NCBI RefSeq assembly: GCF_003369915.1
Contig: NC_046676.1
Coordinates: 18,334,001 to 18,398,000, forward strand
Source: Drosophila miranda
Lineage: Eukaryota > Arthropoda > Insecta > Diptera > Drosophilidae
Direction of reading: 5' to 3'
Length of the DNA stretch: 64,000 nucleotides
Below, in pieces: positions 26,059 through 38,112 of this stretch (within the stretch, counting starts at the first letter, position 1; each line of letters starts with the position of its first letter). The position numbers and the translations under genes were made by a program. The notes under the pieces are model-generated. The model did not search any database, was not told the DNA's origin, and worked only from the letters and a program-made list of their open reading frames with translations.

Positions 26059-29000
26059 TTATTTGCTATTTACTAAGTTCAGGAACTCCTCGCGGGTCTT
26101 GGGATCGTCCCGGAACACTCCCAACATGGTAGAGGTAACAGTTTTGCTATTGATTTTCTGCACGCCTCGCATCACCATGCACATGTGTCTAGAAAAACGA
26201 AAAAAAAGAAAGAAGATAGGAAATATTTAATTCAGATCTCTTCATGGATAGATCTCTTTTGCTCAGTGGCTTTGTACAGCATTCACAGAACGGTGATCAT
26301 AAGCATCGGTGGTTCAGTGGTAGAATGCTCGCCTGCCACGCGGGCGGCCCGGGTTCGATTCCCGGCCGATGCATAAATTAATTTTTTATATTTTTATTGC
26401 ACTTTTTTTAACTTACACTCCTTCAACCACAACGGCGACGCCTGCAGGCTGAACGGCCTGAGTTACAGCCACTGCAATTTGCTTAGTCAGACGCTCCTGC
26501 ACTTGCAATCGACGCGAAAAGATCTCCACAATACTGAAAAAGGTTACAAATTTCGTAAATTTTGATAAATTAATATTCTTTCTATTGTGTGGTGGTGGTC
26601 CGTCCTACCGTGCAAGCTTGCTCAGTCCCAGGATCTTGTTGCATGGCAAATAGCCGATGGACACTTTGCCGTAGAATGGTACCAAGTGATGCTCGCACAT
26701 GGAGAACATTTCAATGTCCTTGACAACCACCATCTCATCATGATCCTCATCGAATACGGCGCCGTTCAGTACATCTGAAAGAAAGAAACAATACAAAATA
26801 AAAAAGGAAGACGAACAGAGGGGAGAAAAAAAAAAAGACGCTGCCTCGTTCTAAATGACCCCGACGTGATTTGAACACGCAACCTTCTGATCTGGAGTCA
26901 GACGCGCTACCGTTGCGCCACGGAGTCGTTGCGTTCTTAGACGACAAATACCCAATTTAGACAAAAGCACCACTCTCTGGGGCTTACACGTGATTTATGG
27001 CGCGCTTAATTCCTGTTGCGATTTATTTGCTGCATAACTGAATGTTAAGTTCAAGTGTGTGTGCGTGTGTCCATTCGTTGGCGGTGGCCGTGGCCATGGG
27101 CGTTGGGGTTGTTAAGGAGAGGAAGCTTTCGCAACACTCACTTTAAATGCTTTAAGTAGCCCACACCCACCCACGCACTCCTAGCGTTCTCTCTCTCTCT
27201 CTGCCCCTCAACATACATGCAGAAAAGCTCAAGTTCTCTAGTGTGTTTCCGGATGGAAATCAAAATTCCCCCCTCCCCAAAACATCTTCTGGTTCTTTCA
27301 ATGTCAGTTTCGCAAGTCACGTTGACACAAAGTTGGATTTGGCTGGAATATCCACAAAATCCGAACTCTATTTTCGAAGGCTATTCACTTTCGCTTCTCT
27401 CATTTGGCTTTCAAACGGCCAACACAGTCGCTCGTGCCTTTACATGCGATTTTATTTGACAAACTGTAGAACCTGATTTTCATCTCGAAGAACCGGTCCG
27501 CGGTAGCACGTATCAGTTTATTTGCAATGTTGTTTCGTTCAAAGCATTTGATTACATGACAAGTTCAAATGCAATTCCAATTTGAAGCGGAGAAACCGCA
27601 TGAAAACGGTACGAAATTAGGCCATCCTATTATCGAAAGTACTATATAAGGTTACTATATGGTTACTCTAAACAACGGTTCTAACATAGATCCGATACAG
27701 CTAAGGTCATCTGAATAAGGCCTAGCTACTGAAAGAAACAACATAGGCTTCTACTGTATTACACCGCTATTTATGTGGTTCTCTATAGAATACTTCTACA
27801 TTGATTGATAGCTGTGTGGTAGGCCCCATTACAACCTATGTCAGCCACATGAAAAGTATGTAGATCGATACTCGATCATTCTAAATAACTCAGGAGAATC
27901 TTTATTCGTGTTCGAAAAAGTAAACCATCCAAAATTATTCCTATTTCACTCTCACAGCTGTAGATTAACCTACTAAAGATTACCTTGCAATACTAAAGCA
28001 TAGCATAGATGATCTTTTTATGCTCTCCATGTATGTATGGAGCACTACTATATTGCTTTGAAATAATACAGTAACATTCCAAGCACTCCCTATAGGTGGT
28101 GGAACTGTAACTCAGGCGGACAGCAATTAGACTAATGCACTAACGGACTCAGGAACCCCCGATAAATGTGAAGCACCTCACAGACCAGACCAACCCAAAC
28201 TCATGAATCACGGCACTGTCCACGAAACTAGTTTTAGATCGCACTTTTGGGAAATGCCGTGGAACGCATGACGCACTCGGCACAGGATAAACAACGGAAC
28301 GATCAGTGACCTGGTGCTAATTACCAGAAAGAGGACGGACAAACAGGTGATACTCGTAAGTGTGGGGCTTCACTTACCCTCCAGACATTGGTCGTAGCCC
28401 TTGGTGAAGTACAGCATGGCCTTGGCCGCTCGCTCGGGGGTCTTGATCAGGCCCTGGCGATCGGGATTTTCGCCCAGGCCGCCCAGCAAAAGGCGGTAGG
28501 AGCGCGCCATGTCCGGCAGCAGCGCCTCTCGCGTGGGCGGCTTGTGGTCCAACTCCAGGTCGTGGTGGAAAGTACACTTCTCGTGGCCTGCAATGGCAGA
28601 AAGGAGAGAAAAGGAAAACTCAGGTTAGATTGCGATTGAGCCCATCATCATCATCATATATCAGTAAACTATGGGCAAGATAAGGAGGCAATGCCCCCCT
28701 TGGCGGGTGTGTTTGGGCATATGTGGAAATAATGAAACTGTTCTAAATCGAAGCACATCTCTAACCCTTGACCCCAAAACCATTCACTGGAACGCCGTAT
28801 CAGTACGTATTCTGCTTATCGCCAAAGAGTTTTTTGTTTTGGTCTCCTCTCCGCCTGGCTATACCCAGACGCAGCCCCACCACTACCTGGCGTTGTCGAT
28901 GTACGTGGTGTCATTGGTGTTGTCGGTTGTGTACCATCGTTTTCCGGAATGCTGCCGTTCGTCTTCAGAATCAGGCGGGGGCGATTTGTGGCTCCACTGC

Positions 29001-29241
29001 TCGGCACCAGCTCATCCGTGGGCGTGCCCACAGCGGATCCTGGCTGCGGAATAGCAGGCTGCTCCTCCGGCTGCGACAGGGCCCGGTCCGCCAGAGAGGA
29101 GGTGCCCGAGGTGCTACTTGTTGAGCAGACGCTGTTGTTGCGGCCACGCGAAAGGATGTGGGCCTGCGGAAAGTTGGTATCGTCGATGGCGTCGTTCAGT
29201 TCACTGGCACTCATCTCGGACAGTTGGCGTGTAAAACTCAT
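26059..29241 (-). CDS. Pu: GTP cyclohydrolase I, Punch (upstream-exon form A)
   Basis: First enzyme of tetrahydrobiopterin (and eye pteridine) synthesis; turns GTP into dihydroneopterin triphosphate as a zinc-dependent decamer. Five coding exons (minus): 29241-28887, 28587-28378, 26774-26609, 26533-26417, 26188-26059; 978 nt, 325 residues. Residues 1-118 form a Ser/Thr/Pro-rich regulatory N-terminus ([15 protein letters not shown]). The catalytic domain follows from [20 protein letters not shown], with zinc ligands Cys215 and His218 in CEHHLVPF and Cys286 in HMCMVMRG, ending [11 protein letters not shown]. The long intron 26775-28377 and the short intron 26189-26416 each contain a tRNA gene. 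The second first exon at 32634-32835 gives another form. The gene is intact. Confidence 0.95.
26303..26373 (+). tRNA. tRNA-Gly (GCC), antisense within a Punch intron
   Basis: 71 nt, same sequence as the minus-strand copy at 25054-25124. It lies inside the last, 228-bp Punch intron (26189-26416) on the opposite strand to Punch. A T-rich stretch follows (TTAATTTTTTAT). Confidence 0.97.
26856..26927 (-). tRNA. tRNA-Trp (CCA) within a Punch intron
   Basis: 72 nt, minus strand, same sequence as the two plus-strand Trp copies. It lies in the 1.6-kb Punch intron 26775-28377 on the same strand as Punch. A long T tract on the minus strand about 20 nt downstream is the terminator. Confidence 0.97.
27000..28370. 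other. Punch intron, non-coding
   Basis: No supported gene or RNA. Contains a GT-rich patch (about 27054-27070) and a CT run near 27189-27201. Confidence 0.5.
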
Positions 29242-29837
29242 CGTGAAACGCGGCGACGGCGGCGGCGGTGGGGAGATTGGAGACGGAGCTCAAATATTTG
29301 TCACTTTGAACAAAAAAGATGCGTCTCGATAGTAAATACACAAAATCTTTAACTTTTTCACTCGATTCTTTCTATTATACGTTGAACTTTGTCTTTAGCT
29401 TTGGTCTCCGTCTTGTGCTGGCGCGTTGGAATGCTCTGCTCCACTGAGTGGCTGCTGTAGCCCGCAGTGGCAATAAGAACCCCCAAAGCAGAGCTTTGAG
29501 CGCCAGAAAGCTCCCCCACAGCCTCGTAAGCTCCACGCAGCAGCAGAGCACACAGTCTCGCACTCCCACGGTTTTCTGTCCAGTGGCTGTCCAACTGTGT
29601 AGCTCTCTTCTCTCTCTCCCTCTCTATCGCGGACTTGTTGCTGCTGCCAAGAGCAAGTCTCTCTGGGACTGGCGCCAACTGGAAACATTCAAGGTTTTTC
29701 AAGGAGTAGCATTTGTCTCCGTCAAGTGTTAAAATGTCAATCTACTCGACTATGCCACACCACTCGATAGGAAGCCTTTGAACAAACAATTCAAAATTCC
29801 CTGCTCCGTCCCATCCCCCCAAACAGTCTGCCACATC

Positions 29838-30530
29838 ATGACCTTCCGTGCCCAGCCGCGCTGCGATGATTTCGACGTGATTGGCGCCGTTCCGCGCGAC
29901 TTGTCCGTCATCAAGAACTTCCTGAAGCGGGATTGCGCCGTCAAGCGGCTGATAGACATCGAAGAAGACTTCCTTCAGGAGTGTGTGGATCGTGGCGGTG
30001 ATCCTTTGAAGCCCAAGAATCAGCAGCAGCAAAAGAAAACGAATGGCAATGGGAGTGCGAATGTGAACGGGCACGACACGACAAAAGATCCCCACACGGT
30101 CCCCAACTACTGTGATCCCTGCGAGCGGCTCAAGACATCGGTAGTGCTGGAGGAGGTTAGTCCCGAGTCTTTCATGCGAATTGTGTTCGCCTTATTCCAT
30201 CTGATCCCCTAGTTAACGAAGCCAGCGACCACCAATCCGGTGTACAACCAGATGCAGTCGACGTATTTCGACGAGGAGACCGTGATGGGCACTTCCCTGC
30301 CCGTAAAGTTCCGTTTTCGGCGCAAGGCCAACGGAAACGACGTGGAGAAGAGCAGCAACCTGATGTGCACCTCCACGACCAACACGAACGTTGTCGTCCT
30401 CACCAACTGTTGCGACATCATGGTGTGGCCTAGCCAGCGGGTAGCCCAGATGAACAGAGTACCCGTGACTATGATTTCGGGGCCCGGCGACCTCACGGAG
30501 TACATGCTGGAGGAGGAGACCATCATGTGA
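29838..30530 (+). CDS. Unrecognised conserved-looking protein nested in Punch
   Basis: Two exons, 29838-30155 and 30213-30530, with a 57-bp intron (GTTAGT...CCTAG) in phase 0; 636 nt, 211 residues. ATG at 29838 is chosen because it is the first in-frame ATG. The protein opens MTFRAQPRCDDFDVIGAVPR, has a mid-region charged and Gln/Asn-rich linker (NQQQQKKTNGNGS) and a second half rich in Thr/Asn/Val (CTSTTNTNVVVLTNCCDIMV), ending EYMLEEETIM. No signal peptide, membrane segment or catalytic motif is evident. A polyadenylation signal AATAAA lies at 30597-30602, 67 bp past the stop, which supports a real gene. It sits on the opposite strand between the two Punch first exons. I do not recognise the family and assign no function. 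Confidence 0.75.
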
Positions 30531-30602
30531 GCCCGGGTAATGGGACAGTGAGGAGCTACATATGTATAGACACATCCATTGCTGACTTCAGTGGCAAATA
30601 AA

Positions 30603-32633
30603 GTGGAAATCACTGGCCCGAAAATATCCCCTCTCCCCGGCTACCGCCTTATCCTAACCTTAGGGTCCGGGAAACCTTCTAATGGCAAATGAGATGCTTG
30701 AGGGGCTTCAAATGAACGCAGCCTAGCCCGCGATGGTTAGAGTGTCTTGGTTAGAGTATTCCCTGCATAAAATCCGAATTAATCAATTTATGCCAGTCAA
30801 ATCCCAATTCTAAGAGCAGCGCATACTAATTCGGTCAATCTTTGACTCTGTTCGATTCGTACTGACAATGTGACTGACTGACTGAAATTCAATCGGAGAC
30901 AGTGACAGTACGGAATAATTCATCTGGAAATTGCTTAAGGCGGCGGTCTTGTTTACATAATCTCGGAACATAGCCCCCAGCTGCAGATGACATAGGCATT
31001 GGGAATTCTAGTTCTGATCTGGCCACAGTGATGCCTCCCTTGAATGGTAATGAACGGGCCATATTGTACTTTACTTTTGAATCTTGAGTCATTCATAAAG
31101 GGGGGATCATTCTAAGAAATAGCCTGTGGGAAACCCCTAAAATACTTTCCCTGAACCTCTACCGAAAACTCATAAATGTGATCTTTATGTAGGAGATGGG
31201 TCACCACTCGACGGGGGGGTCGTTTCTGTTACAGAGTCAACCTGTTGCTGTATGTTCTATGCAATTAAGTCATTATTCACATTTTTCAAAGGGCAGGGCA
31301 GGTGTTCCTCGCTTTCTGGCCCTGTCACTCTCTCTCTCTCTCTCTCTGTCTATCGATCTGCTTTACGGAACAAGGAATGCCAATCTCTGGGGGATTCTCA
31401 GTGGCTAGGGTTGCCACCGCCACCGACCGTGCATGGCATTTTCTGAGAGAATTTTTAAATGCTACAATTAGCAGTGCAGGTCTCCTTTTCATTTTTATAC
31501 AATATTACTTCTTTTTTTTTTGTATTGACCGCAATCGCTCAAATGTGAAGTACTGGCGACTGGGCCGGGGGCTGGGGGCTGGGACTGGGGGGGCTTATTA
31601 GTCACACAAACAAAGAAACTGAAAACGGCCACAGAAATATCGACGAAGCCCACGAATCGAAACCGTTTTAGACTCTGCTGCTGGCAAAGGCCCGTGTGTT
31701 TGGCCGGTGCGGTGCGGTGCTCGCAATTAAACGATTTTTAACCTTCACAAAAGTAGTTCAGGTCTCCCCACTGCTCCCCCTGAACGCTCTGCACTACACG
31801 CTCCCGCTCCGATTGGAAGACCAAGACCGTTGGCCAAATACCGGATTAAGACGAGAAGTTTATGTCATATCTGCCATTGCCTCTGCTGTTGTGGCTATGG
31901 CTTTGGCTCTGTACTTGTACATGGCTCATGGCCCATGGCCCAGAGATCTTATCGCTGCTCTCATTGAACCTGCCGATCCGATCCGTTCGGAACCGATCTG
32001 CGGTAATTGCGAAGCAAATCTTTCAATGTCAATGTCAATACTCGTAAGGTCCATTCCCATTCCCATTACCACTCCCGGGCAGTTAGCCAGTGAAATGCAT
32101 ATGCTCCTCCGGCATTCTGTCTATGTTGTTTTTGTTTTGTTTTTGTATATAATTGTTTGAAGAAGAGTACTGAAATTTGAGTTTTCAGTCTGCGGTATAT
32201 GTAGTATGTGTGAAGACAGCGGTTTTATGTGTGGCACATTCAGCATTGCCGGAAATCGGAGTCGGCTCATTATACGCATCGGATTGAATTCCAATTTGCT
32301 CTAATCTATGCCTCGGATGGAGTGATGCAATATCTTGGCGAGATTGCGATCAGACGCCACCTGCAGCCTTGAATGCGTGACGTATCTCTCGGGAACTACT
32401 GGGAGATCAAGATCAGATGAGATCAGATCAACCTTAGCTTCAGTTATCTAAGGGAGCTCGATAGAGGAGTATTTGGTACAGGAGCTATATGCAATAGCTA
32501 AAGATTGGGCTTAGTTTTGGTGTATTCAGGAAACAAAATCAATTCAAACTCTCTCCGGTCTCTGACTCAAACAGGAAGAAAGAGTTAAAGGTTCATCCCC
32601 ATCTCCATCTCTGTCCTTCCACACTCAACTCAC
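30603..32633. other. Non-coding Punch intron segment
   Basis: No supported coding exon. Contains a (CT)n run at 31328-31347 and GATC-rich stretches near 32400-32430. Open frames here lack splice partners or recognisable domains. Confidence 0.5.
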
Positions 32634-32835
32634 CGTTGTTTCCGTTGCCCATGTTGAGCATTTCCAGTTTCAGCTGTTGACTGTTTTTGGTGCCTAGGAC
32701 AGGAACGACGGCGCCGGCGGAAGCCGCTGTCGGGATCGCGGCGGCGGCAGCCTCAACGACAACGGAAGCTGCATCCGCGGCGCAGGAATCCCCATTTTGA
32801 TGGCTGCCATTTTGTTCACTGGCTTGGGGCTTCAT
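32634..32835 (-). CDS. Pu: Punch alternative first coding exon (form B)
   Basis: Starts MKPQASEQNGSHQNGDSCAA and ends in a GT donor after GGCAACGGAAACAACG. It leaves one base, the same phase as the other first exon, so splicing to 28587 reads on as [11 protein letters not shown]. Joined to the four shared exons it gives 825 nt, 274 residues. The N-terminus is Ala/Val-rich and unlike form A, so the two forms would differ only in the regulatory region. Multiple first exons are known for Drosophila Punch. The ~4-kb intron carries the nested gene at 29838-30530. Confidence 0.85.
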
Positions 32836-34075
32836 TTTATTGGATTGTTTGATTGGAATTGGCTTTGGATAGTAGTAACTAAACGATATATGTAGGTGTG
32901 ATTTGATTTGGCTTTTTAGCGTATACGGCTAGGATGGATCACAATGATTGTTGGAAAACGAACTAAGAATTTGATTTATTTATCGGCTAGTGTTCAGTGT
33001 CGCGCTCCTTTCCTTAGCATCTACCCGACTAAACGGCCAATGATTTAGTTATAACCTTTTTATTATGAAAAAATCGAAAGTTCTTTTGTCGGAGAGCAAG
33101 CGCGTGCGAGAGTGAGCGCGAATGCGAGTGCGAATGCGAATGGAGTGCCATGCCAGTAAGTTTTATCTCACTTTTGCGGTTGTTTTGTATTCAAGCTTCG
33201 CTCTGCTCTGCTCTGAGTAATGGCCGTGGCCGTTCGTGTCTGTTTGCAAAAGCTTTCGATTTGGTTCTCCCCGACAAGCTCCCAGTACGAAGCGCCCGCC
33301 CCCCGCCACACGAGGACTTCAGGAAATGCGAGTGCCCCAAAAGCTGATTCTTTCTTTGCTTTCGGATGGGAAAAGTTTCAGTTTCTGTTTCACGAATTTA
33401 AATTCAATTAAAAACAGTTCTGACCTGACAGACTAAAACCCTTGAAAAAACACACATACTCATTAAGCAAACGTGCAGTACTGAAATAATGCATTGATAA
33501 CCTGGAACCCGACTGGAACCGCATTATTAACGACTCACACTGGCAATTATGGATAAATAATGCATAAAATAAACAAAATTTGTTCGCTGATCCCACGCGG
33601 TTCAAACTACGGCTGATTACCAGCCCCCCTGAATTATAGCGGGATCATGTCTGAAATCAACTTAAACGCCAACTTTGCTGGCCAGTGTACGTGTAATGGC
33701 TTTTACGATAAATGCAGTTTATAGATTGTTTTTTCCTCGCCTTAGTCTTAGTTTCCATCAATGATAATACAAATACAAAAAAGAGAAGCAAAGCAAAGCT
33801 GTCGGTGCGCATGCGCTGGCGCCGTTTCGCCGCCTTGAACAGCTTGGAAGCGATGTTAGTCATGCCCGCGAAATTATTAATAATATTAATTAGCCATTAA
33901 TTGGACATTTACGTCTCATTTGCATGGCGGCCAAAAAAAAGGTTCAGTTTTGAAGTTTTTTCTGCCTGTTGCTCCGTTTTTAATGGCCATTCAATGTCAT
34001 TAAAAGGTGGCGCAGCAGCGTGTTTAATTATTCCCGGAAGGAAGTGTGACTGCGAGCCGGTTGCCGCAGCCGCAT
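32836..34075. other. Punch form-B upstream region and Xpd 3' flank
   Basis: No supported gene. The purine-rich GAGAGCAAGCGCGTGCGAGA region near 33090-33145, about 260 bp upstream of the form-B start codon, is a possible promoter area with GAGA-type sites. AT-rich sequence around 33860-33900 lies past the Xpd stop. Confidence 0.4.
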
Positions 34076-36967
34076 TTACAACTCCTGAACCTGGCCGCCC
34101 ACGCCCTCTTTGCCCTGCGCCTGCCGCTCCAGTTTCTCCTGCTCCATGTTCTCCAGCTGTGCGAGCGTCAGCAGGGAGATACCCAGCTGATCCTCGCGGC
34201 TGAATGGCTGGGCCATGCGTCGCAGCCAGCGCCTGGCTAGCTGCACAGCTTCCTCTGTGCTCAGGTTGCAGAAGCTGTCGACCAGATGCTCCTGTATCCA
34301 TTTGGGCAGACGGGAGCGCTTGTCCTGGCGCGAGAAGCGCTTGTCCGCAAAGATCATGATGCCATAGTCCGTCTTCCCGCGCAACGCCCGACCCACACAT
34401 TGCGCTGCATGCCGCATCGCATCAAAGGTCAGAAAGTCGTTCTCACGTATCTGAAACTGATCGCGCAGGTAGTCGAGGCGGGCCTTGAGAATGCGCGACT
34501 GCGTGTACACATAGGGGATGCCGAACATGAGCACAGCGCGACCATAATGATGGTCGAAATCCACACCCTCCGAGACCTTGCCACGCGCCACAGCCAGCAG
34601 CACGGCGCCGCGACCACAATCGCAGGCCTGAAAAACAGTTCGAGAACGAATGAGAGCATGAAAGGCCAGTGGAAATATGGAAAATCAAACTATGCACATG
34701 AGTTGGATCTACGACAGATCTTTGATACCAATGATCCAACCAATGCCACAGCACCCCTCTATGCAAGGGTATGGATGAAAATGAGAGCGAGGCAAGTGTG
34801 TCAAGCTCAGTGGAGGAGAAGCCATAGCAGTTGCATACATTGATCTCACCTTAACATAGTTCATCAAAGCATAGCTGGTCTCGGCATTGTCCTGGGTCTC
34901 GATGAATAGCAGTTTGTAGCGCAGCAGGGTGTCGACAATGCCCTGATCGTACCAGGAAGCCACAACGGACTCCAGGTACAGATATGAGGTAAAGAAACAG
35001 ACAACGCCATCGGGAACTGTTTTAGCCACCTCCACCAGCAGCTGACCGTAGTTCCGGATGACAGCTGTATCTTCCCGAGTCTCGAACTTGGAGGAAATAG
35101 TCACCTGATCGTTGCCCTTGGATACAATCTGTGGAATATCAGCAGGTAGTAAATTTTTGTTTAATTGGCAATAAGGCTGTCAGCTATCACCATGGGGAGA
35201 AGGCAGGGACGAGCCAGTGTCATGGTGAAGCTGCTCATGACCACGGGATCAAAGTCGAGTATCTTCGGGTACATGTCCATCGGAGACAGGGTGCCTGAGG
35301 TGATGACAACGGTTTGAAAGCGGGAGAAAACCGGAGCCATGGCAATGGAGGAGTCCAGACAACTGAAGTGCAGTATTGGATTCGATACAGTGGGTGTCTT
35401 ATCGTCAAAGGGCTCTATGATAATGGTGAAACCCTTGGTGTAGGTGGAAACTAGTGTGGCAAAATGTGTGATCTATAAATAAAGAAGACTTTATATGTGA
35501 TAGGCAGCGCAACTCCTAATTCGAATAATAACCCACCAGAGTCAGCGCTCCGTACTCCGTCATGTCGGTAATCTCGAGAGTGCGCAGCAGACTGGACAGG
35601 CGTTCGGCACAAAAGCGCAACGGCTTGCGTTCAATGCATATTTTAGCGGATATATCCTTGAGGAAGCCGGCTGGGGACTCCTGCACCACGTGATGGACGC
35701 GCAGTCGCGTTTTAATGAACTCAATGAAGCGACGCAGAAAGCTGAGAAAGTGGTCCGCATTGCGTATGTTGCCAGGTACCACCTCGGTCAGCACATCGTT
35801 GGGCAGAACAGGATTGGCCATAATCATGTCCGTCTCTCGTTGGACGCTGGCATCTTTCAGGCCCTGTACCATCCGCTGGTACTCCTCGTTGAGACGGTTT
35901 GTGTCCTCTTCTCGAATGCTGAAAGAAACATTAAGGTAGAGTAGGGAAAGGAATAGAGGGGTCTGATTGGGCCTCACTCCTGCACCAATTTGGTCAGCTG
36001 ATTTAACGCGTTCGTACTGCGCTCCACTGTACGTCTGTTTATCTTTACACTCATCGAATCAATGCAAACGTTGTCGATGTTGTGGGCCTCATCGAAGACC
36101 ACACAGGACTCGCGCGTCATTTCCTTGGATACAACCTGCGCGATCTTCGGATCCAGCAGATAATGATAGCTGTACACCACAATTTGGGCATGGGAAATCT
36201 AGCAAGAAATATGTTGAACCAATGCTAGAAAATGCTACATTACTGTTTTGTTCACTCACGGCATAGCGGGCCAGGAAGTAGGGACACCAGTTGCGCGAGC
36301 GTCCATATTCCTTGAGATCATCCAGGCTGTAGATGCCAATGGGCAGGGTGGACTCCTTGCCCTCCAGACTGAAGCCCTCAAAGTACTGACCTGCAAGTCA
36401 ATAAATAACAACGCGATTATGGCATACAGGTGTACTCCACTTACAGATGGGCGTATCGGTGTCCAACTCATGCTTATCGCGTATGTAGCTGGCCGTGAGG
36501 CCATAGCATTTCCCGTCCACAGCCTTGCCCTCGCGCTCCTTGCTTACCTCCGGATGGATGCACAAGTTCTTGCGAGAGCTCAGCACCAGGCCGGTCATGG
36601 CGGGTGGCTTCACACATTCCCGCTCATAGTAGACCATCAGATTCTGCAGCTCGGCTATTACTTTCTCGATTTCGGGCACTGTGCGGGAGCAGTAAATTAG
36701 CTTGCGAATCGTCTCTGGATGCTCTATCATGTAAGCCACAATCAGCGAGAGCAGCGTTGCCGTCTTGCCCGTGCCCGAGGGCATCTCCAACAGGCAGTGC
36801 CCCTTGGCGTCCAGGGTTCGCTTGAGTTCCAGCATGTACGCATACTGTTCCGGGTAGATGTATTCGTACGGGAAGTAGACGAGCAAGCCGTCAATACTAA
36901 TCCTAAGGGTTGGATTTCCAATAGTTTTAGCAACAGTTTAGTTCAGTTAATTACAAATTTACTTCAT
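34076..36967 (-). CDS. Xpd: TFIIH DNA helicase XPD (ERCC2)
   Basis: 5'-3' DNA helicase of TFIIH, needed to open DNA in nucleotide excision repair and a structural part of TFIIH in transcription. Eight coding exons (minus): 36967-36963, 36902-36445, 36390-36260, 36198-35978, 35918-35537, 35472-35191, 35128-34850, 34627-34076; 2310 nt, 769 residues. Motifs line up with human numbering: Walker A GTGKT at 45-49, the four iron-sulphur cysteines at 116, 134, 155 and 190, and DEAH at 234-237. The helicase C half contains [12 protein letters not shown] and the R-rich motif [14 protein letters not shown]. The first coding exon is only ATGAA, completed by splicing into GATTAGTATTGAC to give [10 protein letters not shown]. 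Divergent to LSm1, sharing a promoter region. Intact. Confidence 0.95.
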
Positions 36968-37059
36968 TTTCCTGCTATTTCGATTCAATTTTCAATTTTT
37001 TAAACTAATGGTGGCCGCATGCCGGCTCAGCTGCTCGATAGCGTCAACAATCAAAAATA

Positions 37060-37110
37060 TCGGTGAATCGATACTTTGCATCGATATTTTATTCCTGTAT
37101 CGATATGGGA
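37060..37110. promoter_or_regulatory. Bidirectional Xpd/LSm1 promoter with DRE/CGATA boxes
   Basis: Between two divergent start codons 490 bp apart lie GAATCGATACT, GCATCGATATT and a perfect DRE TATCGATA at 37098-37105. Such boxes bind DREF and BEAF-32 and are typical of head-to-head housekeeping pairs. Binding is inferred. Confidence 0.65.
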
Positions 37111-37457
37111 TTGTGCTATTGAGGAACTGCCACCACCTGCGATCACTGTCGCGTGATTTATCGAAGCACTGCCATCTCTAAGATAGTATAATTATATTTA
37201 TAAATTTTGTGAAAAAGAAAACATCAGCGCGTGCCGAACACTAATTGACTTATAACCAGTACACCAACAACTTCCATTCTTTGACTCGGCAATTTCCTGC
37301 TTCGCATAGGCGGGCGGCCAAATAAACCCATGCTACTCAAGGGTAGCAGGAGAACTTAAAACATAAAAAAAAAACACACACACATTTAACAATAATTAAG
37401 CGAAAAGTTGAATCGAAGTCGTTTTTCCACACACAATCAATCACTCACAGTCTGAAC

Positions 37458-37988
37458 ATGGACGATCTCAACCCTTTGGCGGGCACAGCTCACCTCCTGG
37501 AAGAAGTAGACAGTGAGTGGCTCCGGCCATTTGTTTGGATGACAATGAAATGTCTCAATTACAGAGAAACTGATGGTGCTCCTGCGAGATGGTCGTACCC
37601 TGATTGGCTACCTACGATCGGTGGATCAGTTTGCCAACTTGGTTTTGCAGCGCACCATTGAGAGGATACATGTGGGCAATCAATATGGCGACATTCCACG
37701 TGGAGTGTTTATAATCCGAGGGGAGAATGTTGTCCTATTGGGTGAAATTGTGAGTGAACGAATCCAAACTTCCAAATAATTAATACCCCGGATCTTGTAA
37801 CATCCCCAAAACAGGATCGTGAAAAGGAACAGAAGCTGCCGCTCAAAGAGATATCTGTGGACGAAATACTGGATGCCCAACGACGCGAGCAGGAGCAGCG
37901 GCAAGAGAAGCATCGTCTGGTGTCTAAGGCACTCAAGGAGCGCGGGCTAGCCGTCAACGCGGAATTAATCAATGAGGATTTCTGCTAG
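37458..37988 (+). CDS. LSm1: LSm1, subunit of the cytoplasmic LSm1-7 ring
   Basis: Sm-like protein of the LSm1-7 complex that binds oligoadenylated mRNA 3' ends and promotes decapping in P bodies. Three exons: 37458-37512, 37565-37749, 37815-37988; 414 nt, 137 residues. The Sm1 motif reads [20 protein letters not shown] (about residues 19-38), with DQFANLVLQ and the Sm2 part [12 protein letters not shown] around 65-80. A charged helical C-terminal extension (residues 85-137, [14 protein letters not shown]) is typical of LSm1 and tells it apart from other LSm proteins. A polyadenylation signal variant ATTAAA is at 38066-38071. It is convergent with the MADF-BESS gene, stop codons 124 bp apart. 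Confidence 0.95.
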
Positions 37989-38112
37989 AAAAGAAAAAAA
38001 GAAGGAACTAAAGTAAATAGATTAAGCTTAAAATGATTTTTCGTCACTTTGTATATTTGTACTGCATTAAAAACTATTTTAAAACCTATACATCAATTGC
38101 TATGTAACCTGT

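Noticed and set aside
28816-29332. Plus-strand frames over 120 codons opposite Punch exon 1
   Set aside because: They are shadows of the minus-strand Punch coding exon, whose frame, splice site and family match are clear.
34286-34843. 185-codon plus-strand frame in Xpd
   Set aside because: Antisense shadow of Xpd exon 8 running into its intron; no independent evidence.
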